A stretch of DNA of 9,054 nucleotides from an uncultured Campylobacter sp. (GTDB lineage: Bacteria; Campylobacterota; Campylobacteria; Campylobacterales; Campylobacteraceae): assembly GCA_900539505.1 (NCBI GenBank), contig UQCL01000072.1, positions 1 through 9,054 on the forward strand. The letters are read 5' to 3'. Position 1 is the stretch's first letter; the number at the start of each line of letters is the position of its first letter. Below are positions 1 through 6,464 of the stretch, piece by piece. The position numbers were made by a program, and so were the translations under genes. The notes beneath the pieces are model-generated. The model worked only from the letters and a program-made list of their open reading frames with translations, was not told the origin of the DNA and did no database searches.

Positions 1-33
1 TCTCGTGGGCTCGGAGATGTGTATAAGAGACAG
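1..33 (+). other. Nextera (Tn5) sequencing adapter, not genomic
   Basis: These bases match the Nextera read-2 transposase adapter lacking only its first G. Positions 15..33 are the complete 19-bp Tn5 mosaic end (AGATGTGTATAAGAGACAG). This is library sequence left untrimmed, not a transposon in the organism, and genomic sequence begins at 34. Confidence 0.97.
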
Positions 34-60
34 TTTTAAATCCTTATTATATTGCGCGTC
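34..60 (-). promoter_or_regulatory. 5' leader of a minus-strand gene cut off at the left end
   Basis: Read on the minus strand this ends in AAGGATTTAAAA exactly at the adapter junction. The leader of moeA in this window is AAGGACTTAAAATG, so the final A here may be the first base of an ATG. A perfect TATAAT lies immediately before AAGGA. It is too close to serve as an ordinary -10 for a message containing that ribosome binding site, so the promoter is either further upstream or gives a nearly leaderless message. The gene itself is outside the window. Confidence 0.4.
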
Positions 61-375
61 AAAAATGCTAATTTGATTTGTCATAACAGTATCAAAGTAA
101 GTTTTTATTCATAAGTTTTTACTGCAAGAGCTAAAAGCCACAAAATTTTAAAATTTGATTAGAATTTTAGAAATTTAATAAATTCTGCAAAGATAGGTTG
201 CAGCTAAAATTCCAAGCGAAATTATCTGCAAAATTTTGCTTGAAATTTTAGAGCATAAATCAAACCGCCGCGAATTTTTAAAAGGTCTAACGAAATTTCA
301 TAAAATCTAATAAATTCCAAAAGTTATAAGAAATTTTTTAAAAAATACGGCAAAGAAGAAAGAATTTTAAAAATC
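61..375. other. AT-rich spacer without a gene
   Basis: I find no credible reading frame on either strand. The stretch is built of A/T runs with about ten AAATTT-like cores and includes a 14-nt perfect palindrome, ATTTTTTAAAAAAT, near 332..345. That palindrome has no loop and no GC stem, so it is not a convincing terminator for the lipoprotein gene that ends at 376. The spacer separates two genes that probably run in the same (minus) direction. Confidence 0.6.
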
Positions 376-1011
376 CTAATTATTCACCCGTCCGTATCCT
401 GCGAAGCGGTTCGATGCTAGGCAGCTTATGCGGTCTTTGCCGCAGCGCACGATATAGCTATTTTCCATCTTTTGCCCTGCTACATGGACGTTTTTCTTAT
501 TTAAATTTACGAAGTCCGCTTGATTTCTACCGCGAGTATTGTGGACAAATTTCACGCGACCATCAGCATAGATCTCGCGCACGATACCGATATGGCTGAT
601 TTCGTTATTGACCTTGCCTTTGTTAGAACGCAAGGTATTTTGAAAAAACACCAAATCCCCCACTCGCGGCGTATTGCTGAGTAAATTTTTACGGCTGTAA
701 TAATTATATATTGCTTGGGATTTGCGTCCGTTTGTGAAGTATTTCGGCAGATCTTTTGAGTTAAAAAATAGATCATCGTATTTATCATTTAGCACGGTAA
801 TAAATCCGCTGCAGTCCCCTCCAGCGCGAGTGCCGGTGTAATCGTCTACAGATGCAATTAGCGGGCGGTTAAACTCGCTTCCCGGCACCGAAGTTATTCC
901 CTCTTCATGATCGTTTAAGACATACGCTTGCTGGCTGCCGGCAGACGGGGCTTTTGAGGAGCAACCGACCAGTAAAAACGCACCCAAAGCGCAAATAATT
1001 AGTTGTTTCAT
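376..1011 (-). CDS. NlpC/P60-family (C40-like) cell-wall peptidase lipoprotein
   Basis: The predicted product has 211 residues. Residues 1-17 form a lipoprotein signal: K2, a hydrophobic core and the lipobox LVGC, with Cys17 as the lipidated residue. The mature domain carries the NlpC/P60 landmarks: GGDCSGF with probable nucleophile Cys67, the strand GDLVFF at 118-123, SHIGIV with His140, and VHN with His157 as a candidate third residue. Family members cleave peptide stems of peptidoglycan, so an envelope role is expected; exact bond and substrate cannot be read. I chose the ATG at 1011 over one 66 nt upstream because it begins the signal peptide and follows TAAGGA (1019..1024 on the plus strand) by 7 nt. 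The gene is divergent from murA. The basic C-terminal tail (RFAGYGRVNN) is not a motif I recognise. Confidence 0.85.
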   Translation of the reverse strand: MKQLIICALGAFLLVGCSSKAPSAGSQQAYVLNDHEEGITSVPGSEFNRPLIASVDDYTGTRAGGDCSGFITVLNDKYDDLFFNSKDLPKYFTNGRKSQAIYNYYSRKNLLSNTPRVGDLVFFQNTLRSNKGKVNNEISHIGIVREIYADGRVKFVHNTRGRNQADFVNLNKKNVHVAGQKMENSYIVRCGKDRISCLASNRFAGYGRVNN

Positions 1012-1054
1012 ATAAAAATCCTTATAAATTATGTAGCGGTTAATTTTGGGCGTA

Positions 1055-1060
1055 ATTTTA
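1055..1060 (-). promoter_or_regulatory. Candidate -10 box for the lipoprotein gene
   Basis: The minus strand reads TAAAAT here, about 44 nt before the lipoprotein start codon. There is no -35 consensus; the -35 position falls inside the phased repeat at 1069..1086. A second candidate, CATAAT at 1028..1033, would start transcription inside the ribosome binding site and is less likely. Confidence 0.4.
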
Positions 1061-1068
1061 GCGCTCAG

Positions 1069-1086
1069 TGGTAACAAAATGGTAAC
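1069..1086. promoter_or_regulatory. 11-bp-phased direct repeat, candidate operator
   Basis: TGGTAAC occurs twice, at 1069..1075 and 1080..1086, separated by AAAA. The start-to-start distance of 11 bp equals about one helical turn. It lies between the two divergent -10 boxes and covers the -35 position of both. Head-to-tail half-sites at this spacing are typical of OmpR/PhoB-family response regulators. Binding is inferred, not shown. Confidence 0.45.
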
Positions 1087-1101
1087 TTTAAAGCTAAATT
1101 C

Positions 1102-1130
1102 TGTATAATCGCCGAAATTTTACACGGAGA
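1102..1130 (+). promoter_or_regulatory. murA promoter -10 and ribosome binding site
   Basis: An extended -10, TGTATAAT (1102..1109), predicts a start near 1116. GGAGA at 1126..1130 sits 4 nt before the murA ATG at 1135. There is no -35 consensus, as is usual for the main sigma factor in Campylobacter. Confidence 0.65.
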
Positions 1131-1134
1131 AATC

Positions 1135-2403
1135 ATGCATTATCTACGAATTAACGGAGGCAAAAAACTAAGCGGCAGCGTCAAAATAAGCGGCGCAAAA
1201 AACGCTGCACTGCCGCTCATAGCCCTATCTATCCTTTCAAAAAACGAAGTCGTAATTAAAAATTTACCAGCAGTTTCCGATATCCACACGCTAATTCAGC
1301 TGCTTTCAAATTTAGGCGCAAAGTGCGAGTTTCTTGACGCCAACACCGCTAAAATCGATCCGCGCGAGATAAACTCGACTAAGGCGATCTACGACATAGT
1401 GCGTAAAATGCGCGCTTCGATCTTGGTGCTGGGACCGCTTTTAGCGCGGTTTAGACACTGCGAGGTAAGCCTTCCCGGGGGCTGCGCGATCGGCGCAAGA
1501 CCGATCGATCTACACCTTAGCGCGCTTGAAAAGATGGGCGCGGAGGTTAAGATCGAGCAAGGCTATGTCGTTTGCACCGCAAAAAAGGGGCTTAAGGGCG
1601 CGACTATAAATTTTGACAAAATTACCGTCACCGGCACCGAAAATATCGTAATGGCGGCTGCCTTAGCAAGCGGTACCACGCATATCATAAACGCGGCAAA
1701 AGAGCCCGAAGTGATCGCCGTTTGCAACGCATTAAAAAGCGCAGGCATCGACATAGAGAGCATCGGCACGAACGAAATCCTCATCAAAGGAAGCGACGGC
1801 GAGCTTTTAAGCTTGAACGAAATTTCGATCATTCCCGATCGCATCGAGGCGGGCACCTATCTGTGCGCAGGCGCGATCACGGGCTCTCGTATCACGATCA
1901 CCCGCGCTTGCGCGGCTCATCTTGGCGCCGTACTTGCAAAATTTGAAGATATGGGTTTTAAATTTGAAATTTCAAACGGCGGCGAGGAGATAACGATCCT
2001 ACCTGCTTCAAAAATCAAACCCGTAGAGATCATCACGAGCGAATATCCGGGCTTTCCTACCGATATGCAGGCGCAGTTTATGGCGCTGGCGTGCATCTCC
2101 TCGGGCGTCAGTACCATCGACGAGAGGCTTTTTGAAAACCGCTTCATGCACGTTAGCGAACTTTCAAGAATGGGCGCAGATATCCGCCTAAACGGACACA
2201 TCGCGACGATTAGCGGCGGCAAGCTAAACGGCGCGGACGTGATGGCGACCGATCTGCGCGCCAGCTCGGCACTCGTTTTAGCCGCCCTTACGGCGCGCGG
2301 CGAGAGCAAAATACATAGAATTTACCACCTAGATCGCGGCTACGAGAGACTAGAGGCTAAGCTTAGTGCACTTGGTGCGGACATACAGAGGCTCGAGGAA
2401 TGA
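1135..2403 (+). CDS. murA: UDP-N-acetylglucosamine 1-carboxyvinyltransferase MurA
   Basis: MurA transfers enolpyruvate from phosphoenolpyruvate to UDP-GlcNAc, the first committed cytoplasmic step of peptidoglycan synthesis. The 422-residue length is normal for the family. Visible landmarks are GAKNAALP with the substrate-binding pair Lys22-Asn23, the VRKMRASILVLGPLLAR segment (89-105), the loop LPGGCAIGARP with active-site Cys117, and YPGFPTDMQAQ with Asp310, the counterpart of the E. coli general base Asp305. Cys rather than Asp at 117 is the form sensitive to fosfomycin in other bacteria. The gene has its own promoter. Its stop codon overlaps a 24-codon ATG frame (2400..2474). From memory, murA and moeA are also neighbours in C. 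jejuni, where they lie close together; here 475 nt separate them. Confidence 0.97.
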   Translation: MHYLRINGGKKLSGSVKISGAKNAALPLIALSILSKNEVVIKNLPAVSDIHTLIQLLSNLGAKCEFLDANTAKIDPREINSTKAIYDIVRKMRASILVLGPLLARFRHCEVSLPGGCAIGARPIDLHLSALEKMGAEVKIEQGYVVCTAKKGLKGATINFDKITVTGTENIVMAAALASGTTHIINAAKEPEVIAVCNALKSAGIDIESIGTNEILIKGSDGELLSLNEISIIPDRIEAGTYLCAGAITGSRITITRACAAHLGAVLAKFEDMGFKFEISNGGEEITILPASKIKPVEIITSEYPGFPTDMQAQFMALACISSGVSTIDERLFENRFMHVSELSRMGADIRLNGHIATISGGKLNGADVMATDLRASSALVLAALTARGESKIHRIYHLDRGYERLEAKLSALGADIQRLEE

Positions 2404-2542
2404 CAAATTCCGAAATAAAGAATTTTGCACTAGCAAGCGATGCGGAATTTTACGCAAAACGCGTTTCGAAATAACGCGCCGCGCAAGAGCCACGTAAATT
2501 CTATCAGCAGCAATGCATTAAATCGCTAAAGCTAAGTGTGGC

Positions 2543-2720
2543 GAAATTTTAAAGGCAAATATTGGTAGAATTTCAAGTATGAGTCTCTTTAAATTTAAAT
2601 AGCAAGCTTTGGTAAAATTTAATGAACGAGCCGTGGTGGAATTTTTTAAGCAAATGTGGGTGGAATTCCTAGGGCAAAGCGGAATTTTACGAGCGAAATG
2701 TTTTGAAATTTTAAGCAACG
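2543..2720. repeat. Degenerate tandem array, about 24-nt period
   Basis: About eight imperfect units are centred on GAATTT/AAATTT cores beginning near 2543, 2568, 2591, 2615, 2638, 2662, 2681 and 2705. The best-preserved neighbours are GTGGTGGAATTTTTTAAGC and GTGGGTGGAATTCCTAGGGC. The rest of the murA-moeA gap (2404..2878) continues with similar isolated cores and has no convincing gene. The units are too divergent and have no distinct spacers, so this is not a CRISPR array. Confidence 0.6.
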
Positions 2721-2813
2721 CTAGCAGCAAAATAAGGCAAGTTTGAGCCCGTAAAATTTTGCGCACTCATTTGGATAAAATTTTGCTTTGCAAGCTCCAG
2801 CAAAACATAGAAT

Positions 2814-2835
2814 TTAAGACTATGTGAGGTCTTAA
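2814..2835. promoter_or_regulatory. Inverted repeat upstream of moeA
   Basis: TTAAGAC (2814..2820) and GTCTTAA (2829..2835) form a perfect 7-bp dyad with an 8-nt centre, 44 nt before the moeA start. No T-run follows and the stem has only two G-C pairs. It looks more like a protein-binding dyad than a terminator. It does not resemble the ModE site consensus that I know. Confidence 0.35.
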
Positions 2836-2878
2836 CTGTGCGAATTTTAAATGTAAAAAATGATAAAAAGGACTTAAA

Positions 2879-4060
2879 ATGATAGGAATAAATGAGGCTA
2901 TAGATTTGGCTACGGCCAGAATCACATCAAGCAAGCAAAGCGAAAAGGTACCTCTTCCCAGCGCTCTAGGCCGCATTCTTTCTAGCAATATTTCTGCGAT
3001 TAAAAACCTGCCCTGCTTCGATAATTCGGCGCTTGACGGCTATGCCTACGCGGCGGAATTCAAAGACGAAAAGCTAAAGATCGTAAAGCCTACGATTTTT
3101 GCAGGAGACGAAAAATTTTATGAAATCAAGGCTGCGCAAGCGCAAAAGATAATGACCGGCGCGCCAATGCCTGCGGGCGCGGACTCTGTCGCGAGGCTAG
3201 AGGATGTAGACGCGCAAGGCGGAACTCTAAAAATCCCTGCTTCCGTTCACGCTCACGACGGCTTTCGTAAAAAAGGCGAGGAGGTGCGCGCGGGCGAGCT
3301 TTTATTGCGCCGTGGCGAAATTTTAAACCCTGCTAAAATCATGCTTCTTGCCGCGCAAGGAATTTACGAAGCAAGCGTTTACACGCGTCCTAAAATCGCC
3401 TTATTTTCCAGTGGAAACGAGCTAAAAGAGCCGTGGCAGAGCGCAAGTGAGCGCGAAATTTATAATGCCAACTCTAGCGGTATTGCTGCATTGCTACAAA
3501 AATACGGCTTGCAAAATGAGTATTTAGGGATTTTAAAGGATGATTTTAGCGCAGTATGCGAGGCGCTAGACGCTGCTACGCGTAAATTTGACGTGCTAAT
3601 TACCAGCGGTGGAGCAAGCGCCGGGGAGGCGGATTTTATGCAAAGCGCTATGAGCGAACTTGGATTTTTGCAGGTTTTCGATCACATTGATATCAAGCCC
3701 GGCCGCCCCAGCAAGTGCTTCGCAAAAGACGGCAAATTCGTCTTTGCAATGGCAGGCAATCCGATGGCCGCTTTCGTGCTTACGCGCGCAGTCATACTAC
3801 CGATCCTATTTAAGCTTAGCGGCGCAAGTGAGGCTTTTAGCGCAGAAGCGGCGATCTATGCCAAGCTCGCAAGCGATCTGAAGCTAAAAAGCGGCAGAGT
3901 AAATTTAACCGTAGGCGCATATGAAGGCGGGGTTTTTACGCCTATGCCGTCGCCTTCTGGGCGCATCAGGCCGCTGGCTGCGGCATCGCATTTTTTCTTG
4001 GCTGATCCCGAATGCGACAAAGTTCGCGCTGGAGAAATCGTAAAAATTTATGAAATTTAA
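2879..4060 (+). CDS. moeA: Molybdopterin molybdenumtransferase MoeA
   Basis: MoeA inserts molybdate into adenylylated molybdopterin, the last general step of molybdenum cofactor synthesis in the cytoplasm. The length, 393 residues, is normal. Motifs run in family order: FDNSALDGYA with Asp53, the MTGAPMPAGAD loop (92-102), SSGNEL at the start of the MoaB/MogA-like domain (about 170-180), TSGGASAGEADF (242-253), KPGRP (273-277) and GNPMA (293-297). A typical C-terminal beta domain follows. AAGGA (2868..2872) lies 6 nt before the ATG. The cofactor serves enzymes such as formate dehydrogenase and nitrate, sulfite or TMAO reductases, none of which is in this window. Downstream, the tRNA promoter begins within 12 nt of the stop codon. 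Confidence 0.95.
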   Translation: MIGINEAIDLATARITSSKQSEKVPLPSALGRILSSNISAIKNLPCFDNSALDGYAYAAEFKDEKLKIVKPTIFAGDEKFYEIKAAQAQKIMTGAPMPAGADSVARLEDVDAQGGTLKIPASVHAHDGFRKKGEEVRAGELLLRRGEILNPAKIMLLAAQGIYEASVYTRPKIALFSSGNELKEPWQSASEREIYNANSSGIAALLQKYGLQNEYLGILKDDFSAVCEALDAATRKFDVLITSGGASAGEADFMQSAMSELGFLQVFDHIDIKPGRPSKCFAKDGKFVFAMAGNPMAAFVLTRAVILPILFKLSGASEAFSAEAAIYAKLASDLKLKSGRVNLTVGAYEGGVFTPMPSPSGRIRPLAAASHFFLADPECDKVRAGEIVKIYEI

Positions 4061-4071
4061 GCGAGAAATTA

Positions 4072-4100
4072 TTGACAAATGAAAATTTATAGGCTACAAT
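4072..4100 (+). promoter_or_regulatory. Strong promoter of tRNA-Gly
   Basis: The -35 TTGACA (4072..4077) and -10 TACAAT (4095..4100) are separated by exactly 17 nt, predicting a start near 4107, about 15 nt before the mature tRNA. A perfect -35 is unusual beside the other promoters here, which show only a -10, and fits a highly transcribed stable RNA. Confidence 0.85.
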
Positions 4101-4121
4101 CGCGCTTTATTTTTACTGCAT

Positions 4122-4196
4122 GCGGGAATAGCTCAGTGGTAGAGCGCAACCTTGCCATGGTTGATGTCGCGAGTTCGACTCTCGTTTCCCGCTCCA
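4122..4196 (+). tRNA. tRNA-Gly, anticodon GCC
   Basis: The full cloverleaf can be folded. Acceptor arms are GCGGGAA (4122..4128) and TTCCCGC (4186..4192); the D arm is GCTC/GAGC; the anticodon arm is CAACC/GGTTG with loop TTGCCAT and anticodon GCC at 4154..4156; the T arm is GCGAG/CTCGT with loop TTCGACT. The discriminator is T4193 and the CCA end (4194..4196) is encoded. It reads GGC and GGU codons. GGC is common in this window. No clear T-tract terminator follows before ubiX, 76 nt downstream, so read-through into ubiX is possible. Confidence 0.97.
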
Positions 4197-4272
4197 TCTT
4201 AACTTCAAATTTTAAAATTCCTTCCGTTTCGCTCGCTTTTAAAGCACAAAATTTCGATATGAGAGCCTTGAA

Positions 4273-4827
4273 ATGAAAATTTTAGTTTGCGTAAGCGGCG
4301 CGAGTTTTTGCGAGATCGGGCTTGATCTGCTTAAATTTCTTGCCAGCTCGCCGCATGAAATCCACGCCGTACTTACTCAGGGTGCGCGCCGCGTCCTGAG
4401 TGCCGAAAGCGGCATAGATGCGGACGAGGCTTTAAAATCCGCGGAATTTAGGAGCGTGAAATTTTATCCCGACGACGATCTGGGCGCGCCGCCCGCTTCA
4501 GGATCCTTCGGCATTGACGCCACAATCTTTGCGCCCTGCTCTGTTGGCTCTTTGGCTAAAATTTACGGCGGGCTTTGCGACAGCTTAAGCACCCGCGCCG
4601 CCGCAGTCGCGCTAAAAGAGCACAAGCGGCTGGTTCTTGGCGTGCGTGAGATGCCGCTTTCTGCGATCAGCCTGCGTCAGATGAGCGAGCTAGCCGCGCT
4701 CGGCGTCATCATCGCTCCGCCCGTGATCGCAGGCTACTGCGGCGTGCAAAATTTAAAAAATTTCATAATCGGCAAGTGGTGCGACGCCCTGGGCGTGCAA
4801 AACGAGCTGTTTAAAAGGTGGCAATAA
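4273..4827 (+). CDS. ubiX: UbiX-type flavin prenyltransferase
   Basis: UbiX joins dimethylallyl phosphate to FMN, giving the prenylated flavin used by UbiD-type decarboxylases. The 184-residue length fits. Recognisable parts are the N-terminal Rossmann strand with SGAS (8-11), APCSVGSLAKI (87-97), RAAAVALKEHKRLVLGVRE with Arg125-Glu126, MPLS, and the C-terminal NLKNFIIGKW helix. Two segments are unusual: GASG is GASF here, and the usual PxFY segment near the C terminus reads PPVIAGY. The start ATG overlaps the stop of a spurious frame running through the tRNA; GAGAG (4261..4265) is a weak ribosome binding site. The gene ends one base into the coaD start (TAATG), which implies co-translation. 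In C. jejuni, as I remember it, ubiX-coaD-tmk are also consecutive. Confidence 0.87.
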   Translation: MKILVCVSGASFCEIGLDLLKFLASSPHEIHAVLTQGARRVLSAESGIDADEALKSAEFRSVKFYPDDDLGAPPASGSFGIDATIFAPCSVGSLAKIYGGLCDSLSTRAAAVALKEHKRLVLGVREMPLSAISLRQMSELAALGVIIAPPVIAGYCGVQNLKNFIIGKWCDALGVQNELFKRWQ

Positions 4828-5303
4828 TGCAAAACTCAAGAAAATGTATCTATCCGGGCACTTTCGATCCTATCACGAACGGCCATTTGGACGTCATCAA
4901 GCGCGCGCTAGGGCTTTTTGATGAGGTTATCGTGGCGGTCGCACTAAACGAGAGCAAAAAGCCCTACTTCAGCCTAAAATCCAGACTGGAGATGGCGCGA
5001 GCCGCGACACGCGGGCTTCGTGGCGTGAGCGTGCAAAGCTTTGATAATCTGCTCGTGGATTTTGCTAAATCTTGCGGTGTGCGCTTCGTTATCCGCGGAC
5101 TCCGCGCGGTTAGCGACTTTGAGTACGAGCTGCAGATCGGCTACGCAAACGCCTCGCTATGGGAGGAATTTGAGAGCGTGTATCTGATGCCGACGCTCAA
5201 AAACGCCTTCATCTCAAGCTCGATCGTCCGCTCCGTTTTGAGCCACGGCGGCGATGTTTCGCACCTAGTACCGAGCGAAATTTTAAAATTTTTAAAAAAA
5301 TGA
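4827..5303 (+). CDS. coaD: Phosphopantetheine adenylyltransferase CoaD
   Basis: CoaD adenylylates 4'-phosphopantetheine with ATP to dephospho-CoA, the penultimate step of coenzyme A synthesis. From the ATG at 4827 the protein has 158 residues, the usual size. It shows YPGTFDPITNGH with the nucleotidyltransferase TxGH motif (Thr17-His20), RGLRAVSDFEYE (90-101) for phosphopantetheine binding, and ISSSIVR (129-135) for ATP phosphates. A GTG at 4818 is in frame, but the ATG is preferred because AAAAGGTGG lies at suitable spacing and the resulting TAATG overlap with ubiX is typical of coupled genes. Confidence 0.96.
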   Translation: MQNSRKCIYPGTFDPITNGHLDVIKRALGLFDEVIVAVALNESKKPYFSLKSRLEMARAATRGLRGVSVQSFDNLLVDFAKSCGVRFVIRGLRAVSDFEYELQIGYANASLWEEFESVYLMPTLKNAFISSSIVRSVLSHGGDVSHLVPSEILKFLKK

Positions 5304-5318
5304 GCTTGTAAGCGACTA

Positions 5319-5347
5319 AAATTTAGCTCGCGGGCGCGGCTAAATTT
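5319..5347. promoter_or_regulatory. Hairpin between coaD and the unknown gene
   Basis: AAATTTAGC (5319..5327) and GCTAAATTT (5339..5347) form a 9-bp perfect stem around an 11-nt GC-rich loop. No T-run follows on the plus strand. It could weaken read-through from coaD or stabilise the mRNA end; neither is shown. Confidence 0.4.
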
Positions 5348-5375
5348 AAAATTTGCAAGCCGCACAGGAGATAAA

Positions 5376-6464
5376 ATGAACGAAGCAATGGATGAGATAG
5401 AAAGACTGCGAACGTTTTTAAAAAGCGTGAGAAATGAATACAAAGCCTTAAATAAAATAGCCGAAGCGCATGTCGTAAGCAGACGCTGGGCGTCGGGCAG
5501 TTATATCAATTTAGAGCCGTTTTATTTCGAATATAACCGCTTATCAAAGGGCAAAATTTTAAAAGCTAAACCAAAAAAGATCGCAAACGCCTACGAATAC
5601 GGCTTTGACGCGCAAGATCGCGTCGTTTTTGAAAGACAACATGACGGCAAAAAACATTTCTTTGAAAACCTTTATTTTTGGGGGCGGGACGAAGTTTTAA
5701 AATACGAATTTGGTTGCTATAACAAAAGATGCTCAAGATGCTTCAACATAAAAAGATTTATCTATGAAAATGGCGAGCTAAAGTCCATCTACTCGGCCTT
5801 TGACAACAACGCCTATGGGATAGAAAATTTTACTTACGAAGGCGGCAAACTCGCACAAAGACGGGAGTATGTAGAGCACCCTCGCGCAGGCAGAAGAAAT
5901 GACGTAACAAACTATGAATTTGACGCAATGGGCGAGCTGAGCTTAATAACCGAAAATGGCTATGTGCGCTATCAAAAGCCCGATAAGGATATGAGCTACA
6001 AAAAGCTTTATGAGCTCGCCGCGCAAAGGCTGCTGCCGGCGATTAAAGAGACGATCAAAAAGCATGCGCCCGACTGCAAGCTCTACTGCATAAATTTAGC
6101 TTGCGACAATAGGAGTTTGCCGCCGATCATCGGATTCGGCTCGCAAGAACAGCGCGTGCAGTGGCTTGCACGAAAGGACGGCTGGCTTCTTTGGCTCGTT
6201 CCTGATTACGAGTTTCGAGCCGAGGTCGAAGTAGACTACGAAACGGCGAAAATTTTCGATCTTTTCAATCAAGAAACGCAGCTAAATGATAAATATGCGC
6301 AGGCTAAAAAGCTCATTTGGGAGTGCGTGAAGCAGCTCAAAGCAGGTCTTGGCGAATTTGCACTCGATATGACGGAGGATTTTACGATCACGGCTACCGA
6401 TTGCGATCTTAGCAATCTGAGGAAAGATTTCATAGCGATAAATCCCGAACCGATAGGTGCATAA
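5376..6464 (+). CDS. Unknown protein with YD-like beta repeats
   Basis: I do not recognise this 362-residue protein. The start is well supported: AGGAG (5366..5370) lies 5 nt before the ATG. Residues 1-35 look helical and charged. Residues 70-200 contain repeated aromatic strands with a turn: AYEYGFDAQDRVVF (72-85), RFIYENGELKSI (127-138), NFTYEGGKLAQR (151-162) and NYEFDAMGELSLI (179-191). Their pattern, Y-x-(Y/F)-x-x-x-G-x-L, resembles YD/RHS or antitoxin-repeat units. A cysteine cluster C-x4-C-x2-C (114, 119, 122) could bind metal. The C-terminal half, from about 208, is alpha/beta and Trp-rich around WLARKDGWLLWLV, then acidic; it has no signal peptide or membrane segment, so it is probably cytosolic. 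The first half is poorer in GC than coaD and tmk. It lies between two genes I remember as neighbours in C. jejuni, suggesting insertion. A polymorphic-toxin immunity role is only a guess from the repeat style. Confidence 0.8.
   Translation: MNEAMDEIERLRTFLKSVRNEYKALNKIAEAHVVSRRWASGSYINLEPFYFEYNRLSKGKILKAKPKKIANAYEYGFDAQDRVVFERQHDGKKHFFENLYFWGRDEVLKYEFGCYNKRCSRCFNIKRFIYENGELKSIYSAFDNNAYGIENFTYEGGKLAQRREYVEHPRAGRRNDVTNYEFDAMGELSLITENGYVRYQKPDKDMSYKKLYELAAQRLLPAIKETIKKHAPDCKLYCINLACDNRSLPPIIGFGSQEQRVQWLARKDGWLLWLVPDYEFRAEVEVDYETAKIFDLFNQETQLNDKYAQAKKLIWECVKQLKAGLGEFALDMTEDFTITATDCDLSNLRKDFIAINPEPIGA

Noticed and set aside
1..33. End of a Tn5/IS50 element in the organism
   Set aside because: The sequence is the engineered mosaic end plus the Nextera primer tail, and the opposite end carries the inverted copy at the contig edge. 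It is library adapter.
2543..2720. CRISPR-like array
   Set aside because: Units are strongly diverged, adjacent with no unique spacers, and there are no cas genes. The same reasoning applies to 7600..7926.
2518..2766. 82-codon minus-strand frame in the murA-moeA spacer
   Set aside because: It begins with GTG without a ribosome binding site, and its translation simply follows the 24-nt repeat rhythm.
4079..4276. 65-codon plus-strand frame
   Set aside because: It runs straight through the tRNA-Gly gene and its promoter and has no ribosome binding site. Its ATGA contact with ubiX is coincidental.
5141..5443. 100-codon minus-strand frame across the coaD end
   Set aside because: It is antisense to the conserved C terminus of coaD and the start of the next gene; the plus-strand genes explain the region.
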